Below are positions 10,397 through 19,700 of a stretch of DNA of 64,000 nucleotides, in pieces (within the stretch, counting starts at the first letter, position 1; each line of letters opens with the position of its first letter). The notes under the pieces are model-generated. The model searched no databases. It saw nothing but the letters and a program-made list of their open reading frames with translations, and had not been told where the DNA came from. Origin of the DNA: Rheinheimera sp. A13L (lineage in GTDB: Bacteria > Pseudomonadota > Gammaproteobacteria > Enterobacterales > Alteromonadaceae); contig NZ_AFHI01000020.1 of NCBI RefSeq assembly GCF_000217935.1, positions 1 to 64,000 of the forward strand. Direction: 5' to 3'. A program made the translations under genes and the position numbers.

Positions 10397-11155
10397 TTAT
10401 TCTGCTTTTTCTTCCGTTATCGCTTTGTGTAACTTCACCGCATTACGACTTTTACGCATGCGGATATTGATCATCTCCACTGTCATAGAGAAAGCCATGG
10501 CAAAATAGATATAGCCTTTTGGTACATGCACATCAAAACCTTCAATCATTAAGGTCACCCCCACCAGAATAAGGAAAGACAGCGCCAGAATTTTGATGGA
10601 CGGATGTGCGTCGACAAATTCCCCAATAGACTTAGCTGCAAACAACATCACAAGCACAGCTGAAATAATAGCTATCGCCATAATTTCAATGTCGTTTACC
10701 AAACCCACAGCTGTGATCACAGAATCCAGCGAGAATACAATGTCTAAAATTGCGATTTGGATCAGCACCATAAACAAGCTATTCGCCACTACCTTAGGGC
10801 CAGTTGTTTCTTGTTCAACACCTTCCAAACTATGGTGAATTTCCTGAGTAGATTTAGCCAGCAGGAATAAACCACCGCCTATGAGGATCACATCCCGACC
10901 TGAAATATCGTTACCAAGCACAGTAAACCAATTTTCGGTTAAACCCATTACCCATGAAATAGAGAATAACAATGCCAAACGGGCGAACATAGCTAAACCT
11001 AAACCGACACGACGGGCAAATTCCCGTTGATGTGCAGGTAAACGCCCCACCAGAATAGATAAAAAGATAATGTTGTCTATACCCAACACTATTTCCAAAG
11101 CAGCAAGAGTACCTAAGGCAATCCAGGCCTCCGGACTTGCGATCCATTCAAACAT
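10397..11155 (-). CDS. TerC family integral membrane protein (YgdQ-like)
   Basis: The 252-residue protein has about seven hydrophobic helices. It shows the TerC signature twice: ALEIVLGIDNIIFLS near residue 20 and LDIVFSLDSVITAVG near 137, where the acidic residues are thought to bind metal. It aligns well with E. coli YgdQ, including FLILVGVTLMIEGFDVHVPKGYIYFAM near the C-terminus. TerC relatives are linked to manganese export or metal loading of secreted proteins; the exact substrate here is not known. A GGAAGG ribosome-binding site precedes the ATG. Confidence 0.9.
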   Translation of the reverse strand: MFEWIASPEAWIALGTLAALEIVLGIDNIIFLSILVGRLPAHQREFARRVGLGLAMFARLALLFSISWVMGLTENWFTVLGNDISGRDVILIGGGLFLLAKSTQEIHHSLEGVEQETTGPKVVANSLFMVLIQIAILDIVFSLDSVITAVGLVNDIEIMAIAIISAVLVMLFAAKSIGEFVDAHPSIKILALSFLILVGVTLMIEGFDVHVPKGYIYFAMAFSMTVEMINIRMRKSRNAVKLHKAITEEKAE

Positions 11156-11235
11156 ACAACCTTCCCGAAGTTTAATTCATTGTGGCTAGTCTAACGACTT
11201 TGCTGGCGAACTTCAGCTGTGAGCTCTGATATATC

Positions 11236-11991
11236 TCAGGGCGTTGGCAATTGTTCTTTATATTCAACCAGACCATAACGTTGTTTTAACTTTTGGATCT
11301 GATCTTGTTGTTCAATCAGAAACTGATTAAAGCGACGGATTTGCTCCGGATGTTTTTGACTGGATAAGTGAAATGCCAGATTGGTAAAAGGTAAATGTTC
11401 CGCCATCACTAATGCGCCCGGCAACTGCATTTGTTTTAAATGGTACTGTGCCACATTGTATTCAACATTAGCAGCATCCACCCTGCCCCGGATCGCCATA
11501 CGTAAAGCCGATTCAGCATCAGGTACATCCAGTATTTTAAACTTATGTGTTTGTTTCAACTGAAGCCAGAGGCTGGGCGAAAATCCATGAATATTGGCTA
11601 ACACCTTAAAGTCAGTCAGTTGCATTAAACGTTTTTCCGGCAAAACCAGTGTGGAGCCCAAAGTATAAATCACCGGAGCGCTGTAGTATTTGGCTTGGTT
11701 CTGATCGATATCTAAATGAGGTTGCCATGCAAGGTTATCCGGGTAAACAAAGTCGGTCAGCTCTGCTGAGTCTTTGTACAAGCGTTTGACCGGTAAAGCC
11801 TTAAAGCTGAACTCGTCACCGCTCCACTTGCTGTAAAGCCCGATCAAATCAAAAAAATAACCACGCGGCTGAGGCGATAAAAAATCGTAATGTGGATAAT
11901 AATCCAGTTGCTCTATACCTATCACATAGGTTTTAGCCTGCAGGCTCCAACAAAAACAGCTACTGAACAACAACATCAGGACAAGGCGCAT
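11236..11991 (-). CDS. Periplasmic substrate-binding-like protein (SBP_bac_3 type)
   Basis: A 251-residue protein with a signal peptide (about 1-19, ending LQAKTYVIGIEQ). The two-lobed solute-binding pattern is visible: an N-terminal YVIGIEQLDYYPHYDF strand, the FFDLIGLYSK helix, and a central ALRMAIRGRVDAANVEY segment typical of family 3 binding proteins. No ABC permease or ATPase is nearby, so it is more likely a sensor or receptor subunit than a transporter part. It is the last gene of the long minus-strand series, 51 bases after the GAF-HD-GYP stop, with GGAG before its ATG. Confidence 0.7.
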   Translation of the reverse strand: MRLVLMLLFSSCFCWSLQAKTYVIGIEQLDYYPHYDFLSPQPRGYFFDLIGLYSKWSGDEFSFKALPVKRLYKDSAELTDFVYPDNLAWQPHLDIDQNQAKYYSAPVIYTLGSTLVLPEKRLMQLTDFKVLANIHGFSPSLWLQLKQTHKFKILDVPDAESALRMAIRGRVDAANVEYNVAQYHLKQMQLPGALVMAEHLPFTNLAFHLSSQKHPEQIRRFNQFLIEQQDQIQKLKQRYGLVEYKEQLPTP

Positions 11992-12042
11992 GCAACTCCA
12001 ACTTCTTCAATGATACTTTTATAAGCCTAGTAGATTCAGAGC

Positions 12043-13671
12043 TTATTTACCTGCATACCTTTGTTCTGGTGGCAAATAACCCGGAATACTGTTCAGATCG
12101 ATGTGATCCATCTGACCCGGTTTTAAAAATTGCTCTGCATACTGCAGATACACTTTCTGATCGATAAAAATATCAAACAAGTCCGGATCTATATGCTGGT
12201 TCTCTTTCATTCGTCCCATAATCATCAGGCATTCACTTAAAGGTTTACCCTCTTTGTAAGGACGGTCAGAAGCGGTAAGGGCTTCAAAAATATCAGCTAT
12301 TGCCATCATACGGGCTGGCACTGACATTTGTTCTCTGCTTAATCCTTTGGGATAACCCGTACCATCCATTTTTTCATGATGACCACAAGCAAACTCAGGC
12401 ACCCTTTGTAAATGTTTAGGGAATGGCAAAGATTCCAGCATATCAACCGTAATATCCATATGGCGGTTGATGATCTGCCGCTCTTCAGCGGTTAAGGTGC
12501 CCCGGGCTATGCTCAGGTTATAAATTTCGTTTTCCGATAGCAGATCCTGTAACTGATCTGCGATGCGGATCTGTTGCTGACGACCAAAATCAGCAACACG
12601 CTGTTGATCGTTTTTATCCATAAACTCGCCGCCAATATTGGCTTTACGCAAAAACTCGCGTTGAGCATCCAACTCAGCCAGACCTTGCGCCAGTTGTTGT
12701 TGCAATCTGGCAACTTGCTCCAGATCCTGCTGATGCGAGGCCAGATACAAAGGACCAGCCAGACTCAGTTCCAGATCTCTTTTGGCAATCTCTATTTTGG
12801 CGTCGACCAGTTCTATCCGATCAAAAATAGTCTGTAACTTGCTGGCTTTATCCATCACATATTCAGGAGTCGCTATTTTTCCACAGTCATGCAACCAGCC
12901 CGCGACACTTAATTCATGCCGATCAGCTTCAGTCAGATTAAAGTCAGCCAAAGGCCCGCTATTGTGACGATGCACAGCATCTGCCAGCATCATGGTCAGT
13001 TCAGGAACCCGCTTGCAATGACCGCCGGTATAAGGAGATTTTTCATCTATAGCTTTAGCAATAAGCCGTGCTATGCCCTGAAACAATTCCTCCATGTTTT
13101 CAATCAGTTGCTTATTAGTTAATGCCACAGCGGCCAAAGAGGCAAGTGAGCGCACTAATTCCATTTGCTGCGCGGAAAATGCACTTACTTTTCCATCCAC
13201 TGTGGCGTTAATCAGCTGTAATACGCCGTTCAGTTCACCCTCATGATTTTTCATCGGCACAGTCAGAACCGACTGAGTGTGATAGCCGGTGCGCTGGTCC
13301 ATACTGCGGGCTGCACTTAAGTCATACTTCTGACAGGCATAGGCATCCGGAATATGGATCATTTCACCTTCAGCTGCGGCTATAGCCACTATAGCGTGTT
13401 GATTCACTTCGCCATCTTTGTAGATAGGAATAGAAGGGAAAGGAATAGGTTGGCCTGAACTGCCGCCCATATACATATTCAGCGAATTGTTGATCAGGGT
13501 TTCAAATTTCAGACTTTTGTCGGCGGTGATTGAATAAATGGTGCCGCCATCGGCCTGAGTTAAGGTTTGAGCACTGGTGAGAATACGTTCCAGTAAGCGG
13601 GTAGTATTCCGCTCCACCGATAATGAAATACCAATTTCAATCAGATGCTTTAATACTGAAGGTTCAGTCAT
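12043..13671 (-). CDS. GAF domain / HD-GYP phosphodiesterase with an insertion
   Basis: Predicted cytoplasmic c-di-GMP phosphodiesterase. A GAF domain occupies about residues 20-190 (DGGTIYSI ... GVLQLINA). The HD-GYP domain follows with LIAKAIDEKSPYTGGHCKRV, HDCGK near 260 and HHEKMDGTGYP near 432. These last two motifs are usually about 60-70 residues apart, but here about 170. The insert, rich in Q, L and E, looks like a coiled coil. I set the start at the ATG at 13671 (MTEPSVL), which follows GGGAAGA; the frame extends further but without a good site. It begins 14 bases after the cyclase stop, in the same operon. Confidence 0.85.
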   Translation of the reverse strand: MTEPSVLKHLIEIGISLSVERNTTRLLERILTSAQTLTQADGGTIYSITADKSLKFETLINNSLNMYMGGSSGQPIPFPSIPIYKDGEVNQHAIVAIAAAEGEMIHIPDAYACQKYDLSAARSMDQRTGYHTQSVLTVPMKNHEGELNGVLQLINATVDGKVSAFSAQQMELVRSLASLAAVALTNKQLIENMEELFQGIARLIAKAIDEKSPYTGGHCKRVPELTMMLADAVHRHNSGPLADFNLTEADRHELSVAGWLHDCGKIATPEYVMDKASKLQTIFDRIELVDAKIEIAKRDLELSLAGPLYLASHQQDLEQVARLQQQLAQGLAELDAQREFLRKANIGGEFMDKNDQQRVADFGRQQQIRIADQLQDLLSENEIYNLSIARGTLTAEERQIINRHMDITVDMLESLPFPKHLQRVPEFACGHHEKMDGTGYPKGLSREQMSVPARMMAIADIFEALTASDRPYKEGKPLSECLMIMGRMKENQHIDPDLFDIFIDQKVYLQYAEQFLKPGQMDHIDLNSIPGYLPPEQRYAGK

Positions 13672-13685
13672 TTGTCTTCCCTGCC

Positions 13686-15896
13686 CTATTTTTCCGCATG
13701 GGTATATACACCATCCCAATCAGCGCCTGGTGGTTGCTGACGGTAATAATTTATACGATCCAGATACAAACTATACAACTTATGGCCGGAGTCTTGTTGC
13801 AACCTGATCCAGAGCGCTTCAGCTTCAGTCCAGTGTTGCTGCAAATACAGAATCAGCGCCTGCTCATGCTGCTTCAAAGCGGCAACATAATGTGGATTCT
13901 CCAGCTGCTGTGGGTCTATAGGTTCATATATAGTGACAGCTTCAGTTTTGCCTTTTACTTTGACTTTATCCACAGTACGGAAGCTTAAAGTCGGGCATTG
14001 CTGCACTGTCACCTGACTGACTAAAAACCGGACCCCATAATATTTGGTCAGACTTTCCAGCCTTGAGCCTAAATTCACTGCATCGCCCAGTACTGTGTAA
14101 GCGCGGCGGTATTCAGATCCCATGTCGCCTACATTCATTTCACCTGTATTAACGCCAACACCAATATCAATAGCAGGCAGACCATCAGAGACAAAATTCT
14201 TACTCAGTTCATCGGTGATTTTTAGCATAGAAAAACCAGCTTTCACTGCCAGCTCAGCGTGAGCTTTTACATCCAGAGGCGCATTCCAGAATGCCATCAC
14301 CATATCACCCACATATTTATCTATGGTGCCCTGATGTTCAAATATAGTTTTAGTGATAGGCGAAAAGTAGCGATTTAATAAAGATTTTAATTCTGTGGCT
14401 GTCAGCTTTTCTGACAAAGTAGTAAAACCACGGATATCAGAAAACAACACTGACATTTCCTTACGTTTACCATCCAGGCTAACGCTTTCAGGGTGATTCA
14501 GCATTTCATCAATGTGAGCAGGAGGCACATACTGGTCAAAAATAGATTTAATCCGCGCTTTTTGCCGTGAAGCACCAAAAAAACCATAGATTAAATTCAG
14601 CAAGGTCAGACCTAAAATCAGTAACAAACTGGAGGTCAGTGGTAAATCCAATTTTAACACCTGCCAGCAGTACAAATTGCCCCCCAGGGTTAACAGCAAC
14701 AGACTGCCGCCTGTTAACGCCAGACTGACAGGACCAAGCACAGGGAATAACACACTCATAATTAAACCCAGCACAATTAAAAACAAAAACACCAAAGCTT
14801 CAGCCCAATCCGGATGGGAGTGAATCAACTCCGGATAAATTAAACCTTCAAATACATTGGCATGCACTTCAACACCTGGGTATTGCACCCCAACAGGAGT
14901 GGAACGCAAATCCGCATGGCCAACCGCAGAAGTGCCCACAAAAACCACAGCATCTTTGAGCAAGGTTTTATCCACCATGCCATGCAACGCATCTGAAGCG
15001 GAAATATAAGGGAAACTGCGGGCTGGCCCGCGATAAGGGATAAGCACCCTGCCGTATAAATCTGTATTGATGCGGGTATTACCCACAGTGACACCGACTA
15101 TGGTATTGATCTGCTCCAAAGGCGCAGTTTCCACTATTAGCTCATTTGCCAGCGCATACAAGCGGGCGGCTTCCAGCGCCAGCGAAGGGTAAACTTTGTC
15201 CTGATAACGGATCAGTAAAGCCGCCTGACGGATAAAACCATCGGGATCAGGAGAAGAGTTAATAAAACCTGTACCTGAACTTTGTTGTTGCAGCACTGCA
15301 GTATTGGCGACATAACCTGCAAAATTGCTGGCTGAACTTTGACTGGCCTGACTGTCCATAGCGACATAACTTTCAGGCAACTGACCTACAGCCAGTTGCT
15401 CTTGCTGGAACAAAAAACCCAGCACCACATCTTTATTTTCCAGACTCCTGGCAAACTGCTGATCGGCGTCCAGAGCCGGGGCTAATTGCTGCAACTCTTC
15501 CGTCATTTCTGCCGATAACTGCTGCTTTCCCCCCTGTAATACTTGCTGTACCGGGTTACGCTCGGGCTCGGAGAAAATCACATCAAAAGCCACCACAGAA
15601 GCACCTGCCGCAGTTAACTGCTCAAGCATTTGCGCTACCATCTGGCGACTCCAGGGCCAACGGCCCACCTGCTGCAAACTTTTTTCGTCTATATCCACAA
15701 TAACGACAGGCAGGTCGGTCGAGGCTCTGTAAGGCAGAGTCAATTTTAATCTGCTGTCATACAATAACCCATCAAGCCGCTTTAACACCGACTGCTCTGA
15801 ATAGACCGCACTGAGCTGAGCCAGCACCAGCCCCCCACTAAACAACAGACTGCACAGCAGTACCCAGTGATGACGACGCCAGTAATTCAGCACCAC
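13686..15896 (-). CDS. CHASE2 domain adenylate cyclase
   Basis: A membrane receptor cyclase of 736 residues. An N-terminal helix (about 9-28) is followed by a periplasmic CHASE2 sensor (about 30-340, with DIDEKSLQQVGRWPW and FDVIFSEPE). Three transmembrane helices (about 350-445) lead to a class III cyclase domain. Metal aspartates are in LFSDIRGF (about 485) and YVGDMVMAFW; the lysine in DKYVGD and the VLGDAVNLGSR motif fit ATP as substrate. The product would be cAMP. The GTG start overlaps the stop of the upstream hydrolase gene by ten bases, so the two are coupled. Confidence 0.9.
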   Translation of the reverse strand: MVLNYWRRHHWVLLCSLLFSGGLVLAQLSAVYSEQSVLKRLDGLLYDSRLKLTLPYRASTDLPVVIVDIDEKSLQQVGRWPWSRQMVAQMLEQLTAAGASVVAFDVIFSEPERNPVQQVLQGGKQQLSAEMTEELQQLAPALDADQQFARSLENKDVVLGFLFQQEQLAVGQLPESYVAMDSQASQSSASNFAGYVANTAVLQQQSSGTGFINSSPDPDGFIRQAALLIRYQDKVYPSLALEAARLYALANELIVETAPLEQINTIVGVTVGNTRINTDLYGRVLIPYRGPARSFPYISASDALHGMVDKTLLKDAVVFVGTSAVGHADLRSTPVGVQYPGVEVHANVFEGLIYPELIHSHPDWAEALVFLFLIVLGLIMSVLFPVLGPVSLALTGGSLLLLTLGGNLYCWQVLKLDLPLTSSLLLILGLTLLNLIYGFFGASRQKARIKSIFDQYVPPAHIDEMLNHPESVSLDGKRKEMSVLFSDIRGFTTLSEKLTATELKSLLNRYFSPITKTIFEHQGTIDKYVGDMVMAFWNAPLDVKAHAELAVKAGFSMLKITDELSKNFVSDGLPAIDIGVGVNTGEMNVGDMGSEYRRAYTVLGDAVNLGSRLESLTKYYGVRFLVSQVTVQQCPTLSFRTVDKVKVKGKTEAVTIYEPIDPQQLENPHYVAALKQHEQALILYLQQHWTEAEALWIRLQQDSGHKLYSLYLDRINYYRQQPPGADWDGVYTHAEK

Positions 15897-16702
15897 AACT
15901 CCATTCCTTCCAACGCCATCACTACTTCAGGCTGCTGGCCGCTCCATTGCTGCGCCAACAGATCCAATTGCTGATCGCTTCGGGCCGGATCATGGCTGAA
16001 GATCACCAGCTTTTTCACTTTAGCTTCCACAGCTAAAACCACAGCTTCAGTCACCAGCGAGTGACCCCAGCCTAATTTGTGAGGCATATCTGTTTCCAGA
16101 TACTGACCATCATGGATCAGCAGATCAACTCCAGCGACAAACTCCAGCCATTGTGCTCTGGGAGTCAGCTCTTGTTGTGGCGGGAACAGTTCATTGTCTG
16201 TGACATAGGCCAGGCTCTGCCCATCTGCAGTAATACGATAAGCACTGCCGGAGCCGGGATGGTTCAGCCGGCAACGCCGGATATGAAAATCGCCAAGTTG
16301 CCACTGATCTTCTGCCATAGGGGTAATGCGTATAACAGAGGGTAACTGATTGGGCGGTACAGGAAAAAACTCACCACACATTTGCTTTAAAATAGCGTCG
16401 TGCTCACCATGCAACGTATGACCCGGAATAATGCGGATCTGCCGCCCGGCCTGATAGGCTGGTGCAAAAAAAGGAAAACCCTGAATATGATCCCAATGGT
16501 TATGGCTCAGCAGCAACACCAGTTCGGTATTGTCAGCCATCAATTCATGGCCAAGTTGCCGGATACCAGTGCCTGAATCAAGAATTAATTGCTGACCACT
16601 GTGGCTGGTCAGCAACACACAAGGCGTGTTGCCACCATAGCGCTGTGTATCCGGCCCAGGCGTGGGAATTGAGCCACGCACACCATAGAATTTAATCTGC
16701 AT
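15887..16702 (-). CDS. MBL-fold metallohydrolase, cyclic-phosphodiesterase-like
   Basis: The 271-residue metallo-beta-lactamase-fold protein has the metal motif SHNHWDH at residues 66-72, later His/Asp ligands in TDNEL and FSHDPA, and an N-terminal GVRGSIPTPG typical of the COG1235 / PhnP-like group. That group includes phosphoribosyl cyclic phosphodiesterase. It has no signal peptide. It starts nine bases after the giant lipoprotein gene and overlaps the adenylate cyclase by ten bases, so a role in breaking down a cyclic nucleotide is an attractive but unproven idea. The substrate cannot be read from the sequence. Confidence 0.8.
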   Translation of the reverse strand: MQIKFYGVRGSIPTPGPDTQRYGGNTPCVLLTSHSGQQLILDSGTGIRQLGHELMADNTELVLLLSHNHWDHIQGFPFFAPAYQAGRQIRIIPGHTLHGEHDAILKQMCGEFFPVPPNQLPSVIRITPMAEDQWQLGDFHIRRCRLNHPGSGSAYRITADGQSLAYVTDNELFPPQQELTPRAQWLEFVAGVDLLIHDGQYLETDMPHKLGWGHSLVTEAVVLAVEAKVKKLVIFSHDPARSDQQLDLLAQQWSGQQPEVVMALEGMELWC

Positions 16703-16711
16703 AATGACTCA

Positions 16712-19700
16712 CTAAATTGTATTATTTTGGTATTCATACAGTTGGTATTGCCGCAGTGTTGCCTGGTACCCCCCGCCAGAGCCATAGTTACTCCAGCCTA
16801 ATGTGACTTTGCTGCTGGTCAGCTCCATAAATAAGTCATAGGAGAAACTAAAACCAGTAAACACATAAGCACCATAAGTCGCAGAATCAGGTTCAAATGC
16901 GGGGTCCCAACGGCCAACATCAGAGCCACTGCCATCCAGCAGTACCCTTCCTACCCACGCATCAATACCTGAAGTCCCGGCCATCAATAACCGCCCCGCA
17001 GCATCAACATGGATAGTTTTGATCTGCAGATCTGCAGGCACAAGATTGCTGAAACTGTTATAAAGTCGCGGCATAGCCGAATTAAACGAATTATCCGCCA
17101 GGCCGTTTTGCAATACCCTGTACAGATAATGCGCTTGATCCCCTTCGTAATTACTCGATAGCGCCAGAACCAGATTACGGCCTGCATCAAAATCCAGGCC
17201 ATTGATATACTCAGAATAGTGGTATTGGTCATTACTATTATCGACCAGATTAATCAGGCTATAACCCACACCTGCTTCACCAAAAGTATCTGAAGGGCTG
17301 TTGGCTGTATTCATCAGGACACCGTCTTCACTAAAACGTGCGACATAAAGTTGAGGGTCAGTGCTCAGATTGTATTGGCCTGCAATCACCAGGCTACCGT
17401 CCACAGGGTCCAGTTTCATTTGACTGAGTCGTTCTTCAGTTGCTGCACTGGCATCTATTTGATTGAATACGGTAAAGCCCGCAGCTGAATAACCAAAAGA
17501 ACCAAGGTCCAGACTTCCATCGGTATTGAGTTGCATAACCACAACGTCTACATTGTCATAGATGTAGCCATATTCAGCTCCAATCAGCAAATGGCCATCA
17601 GCCCTGAGTTGCAGTTTCACAGCCGAAGAATGGTCATAACTACCCACAGCAGCCGGAGCTAAAGTAAAAATTCCATTCGCAAAACTGGTATCCACAGAGC
17701 CATTTTGATTCAATCTCAATGCAAAACCTGTCAGGCTGTCATTACCATCAAAGCTTTCACCAGCCAGATATATCTGATTTGAATCTGCTTCAGCTATGTC
17801 TCTTATAGTCATGTAGTCAAGCTGGTCAGAGCCCAGGAGCACCAGACCATGATTACCAAAACTCTGATCCAGAGCTCCACTGGCGGTTAAGCGGCCGATA
17901 AAAGTCTGGTAATAGTAGCCGTTCAGATAAGAGTAACTATAACCATAAAACAGAGTTTTATTGACCTGACTTCCCAGTAGCAATCTTTGACTGCCAAGCA
18001 AAATATCTTCACCAAAGCCAGCATTAAACCAGCGTTGTCCATCGCCGGAAAATGCTGTGTCCGCAGCTAAAGTATTGTGCTGATATTTACCGACCCAGTT
18101 GAAGCTGACACTTCCAGCAGCACCGTAATTTGGATTACTGAAATGATTGAGCAACCACAAGCCTGCACCATCACTTTGCAGATCCACCGCTTTTAATTGT
18201 CCATCCACCGCAAGAGGCTGATCGGACATAAAGTCTCCAATCAGATTGTATTGACTAAGCGAGACCATATCACCGCCACTCTCTGCTGTACTGGTCAGCA
18301 CATAGAATCCACTCTGATCGACCGCCAGAGATTGGTAATGCAATGGATAACCTGAATGACCACTGACCTGAATAAATCCGGCAGCATTTCCAAAGCCAGG
18401 GGTCAGACTGCCGTCGTACGTCAGTTTAAAAAACACCCCATCCGGACTTGCAGGAGCAGAGGACTCAGTCACGCTGCCCACCACATACAACTCATCGTTG
18501 TGCATCACAGCATCATAAGGTTTAGAAGAAGCTAAAGAGAAATCATACTGCCGGTAGCCAACACAGCCTGGAGTACAACCAAAGGTGCTGCTGTCTGGTA
18601 CAAAAGAAGAGAGGAATCGGGCGATCACTATATGATCGCCAGACGATTGGCCTATACCATAGTAGTTATGGTCGCTGTCCTGACGCACCAGGTCAAACTG
18701 CTTAATAGTACTGAGTGTACTTACCCAGCCAGACTGATAGCCGGAATCAGCAAACTCAAACAGGAAAGCAAGATCATCCTTGCTGCCAGACACCACATAA
18801 TGTCCAAGATGATTCAGGATCAGATCGGTTGCCTGCACATCACCACTATCACATGGAGTGTATTCACACAGCACATAACCCTGCATATTGCCAAAGTTAT
18901 AATCCAGAACTCCGTCTTCACTGAGCTTAATCAGGTAAAAACCTGAACTTCCACTCTCAAAATAGTTGGCCAGTATCACCAGTTCATTGTTGCTGGTGAC
19001 TACCCCAGCTACAGCTTGCTCTGTGGCATAGACAGAAAACACCTTACTTCGGAACACACCTTTGTCCGCATAACTGGGGTCAACAGAACCATCCGGGGTT
19101 AGTCGTACGACAAAAAGCTCCTGCTCATAAGAATTGCTGACGTTACCAATCACCAGACTACTGCCGTCACTTAATGGAATTATTTGTACCGGGTCGTTGT
19201 ACTCGCCGCTGAGCATCATATCTAATGACAGGTTGGCGCCGCCGGCAAAGGTCGTGTCAGGACTGACCAGCGTCTCATAGGTCTGGGCTGCAATGACTGT
19301 AATGACCACTGTGGCTGTATCCACCAGATTGGCATCGCCATTTTCTGTCACTTTAACAACCAGGCTATAAGAAGGGGTAGTGTCAGCATTCAGTAAAGAC
19401 GAATCTGCAATCTGAATACCGCCACCTGAGGTAATAGCAAAAACCCCTGCTGTGTTCCCTGACAAAATTTCAAAACTGTAACTGCCCGGATCCGGGTCAG
19501 ACACCGTCATGGTCAGCACATGCTGTGAATTAACATAGTCATCATAAATAGTAGCAGTTGCGTCTTGCAGAGTCGGGGGGGTATTAACAGGAAGGATATT
19601 TAGTTCCACCTGTGCATCAGAAGTTAAATTCCCCTGAGTCAGTCGATAGGTAAAATAATAGGCACCGTAGGAGCCAGTTGCAGGCTGATAGGTAAAAGTA

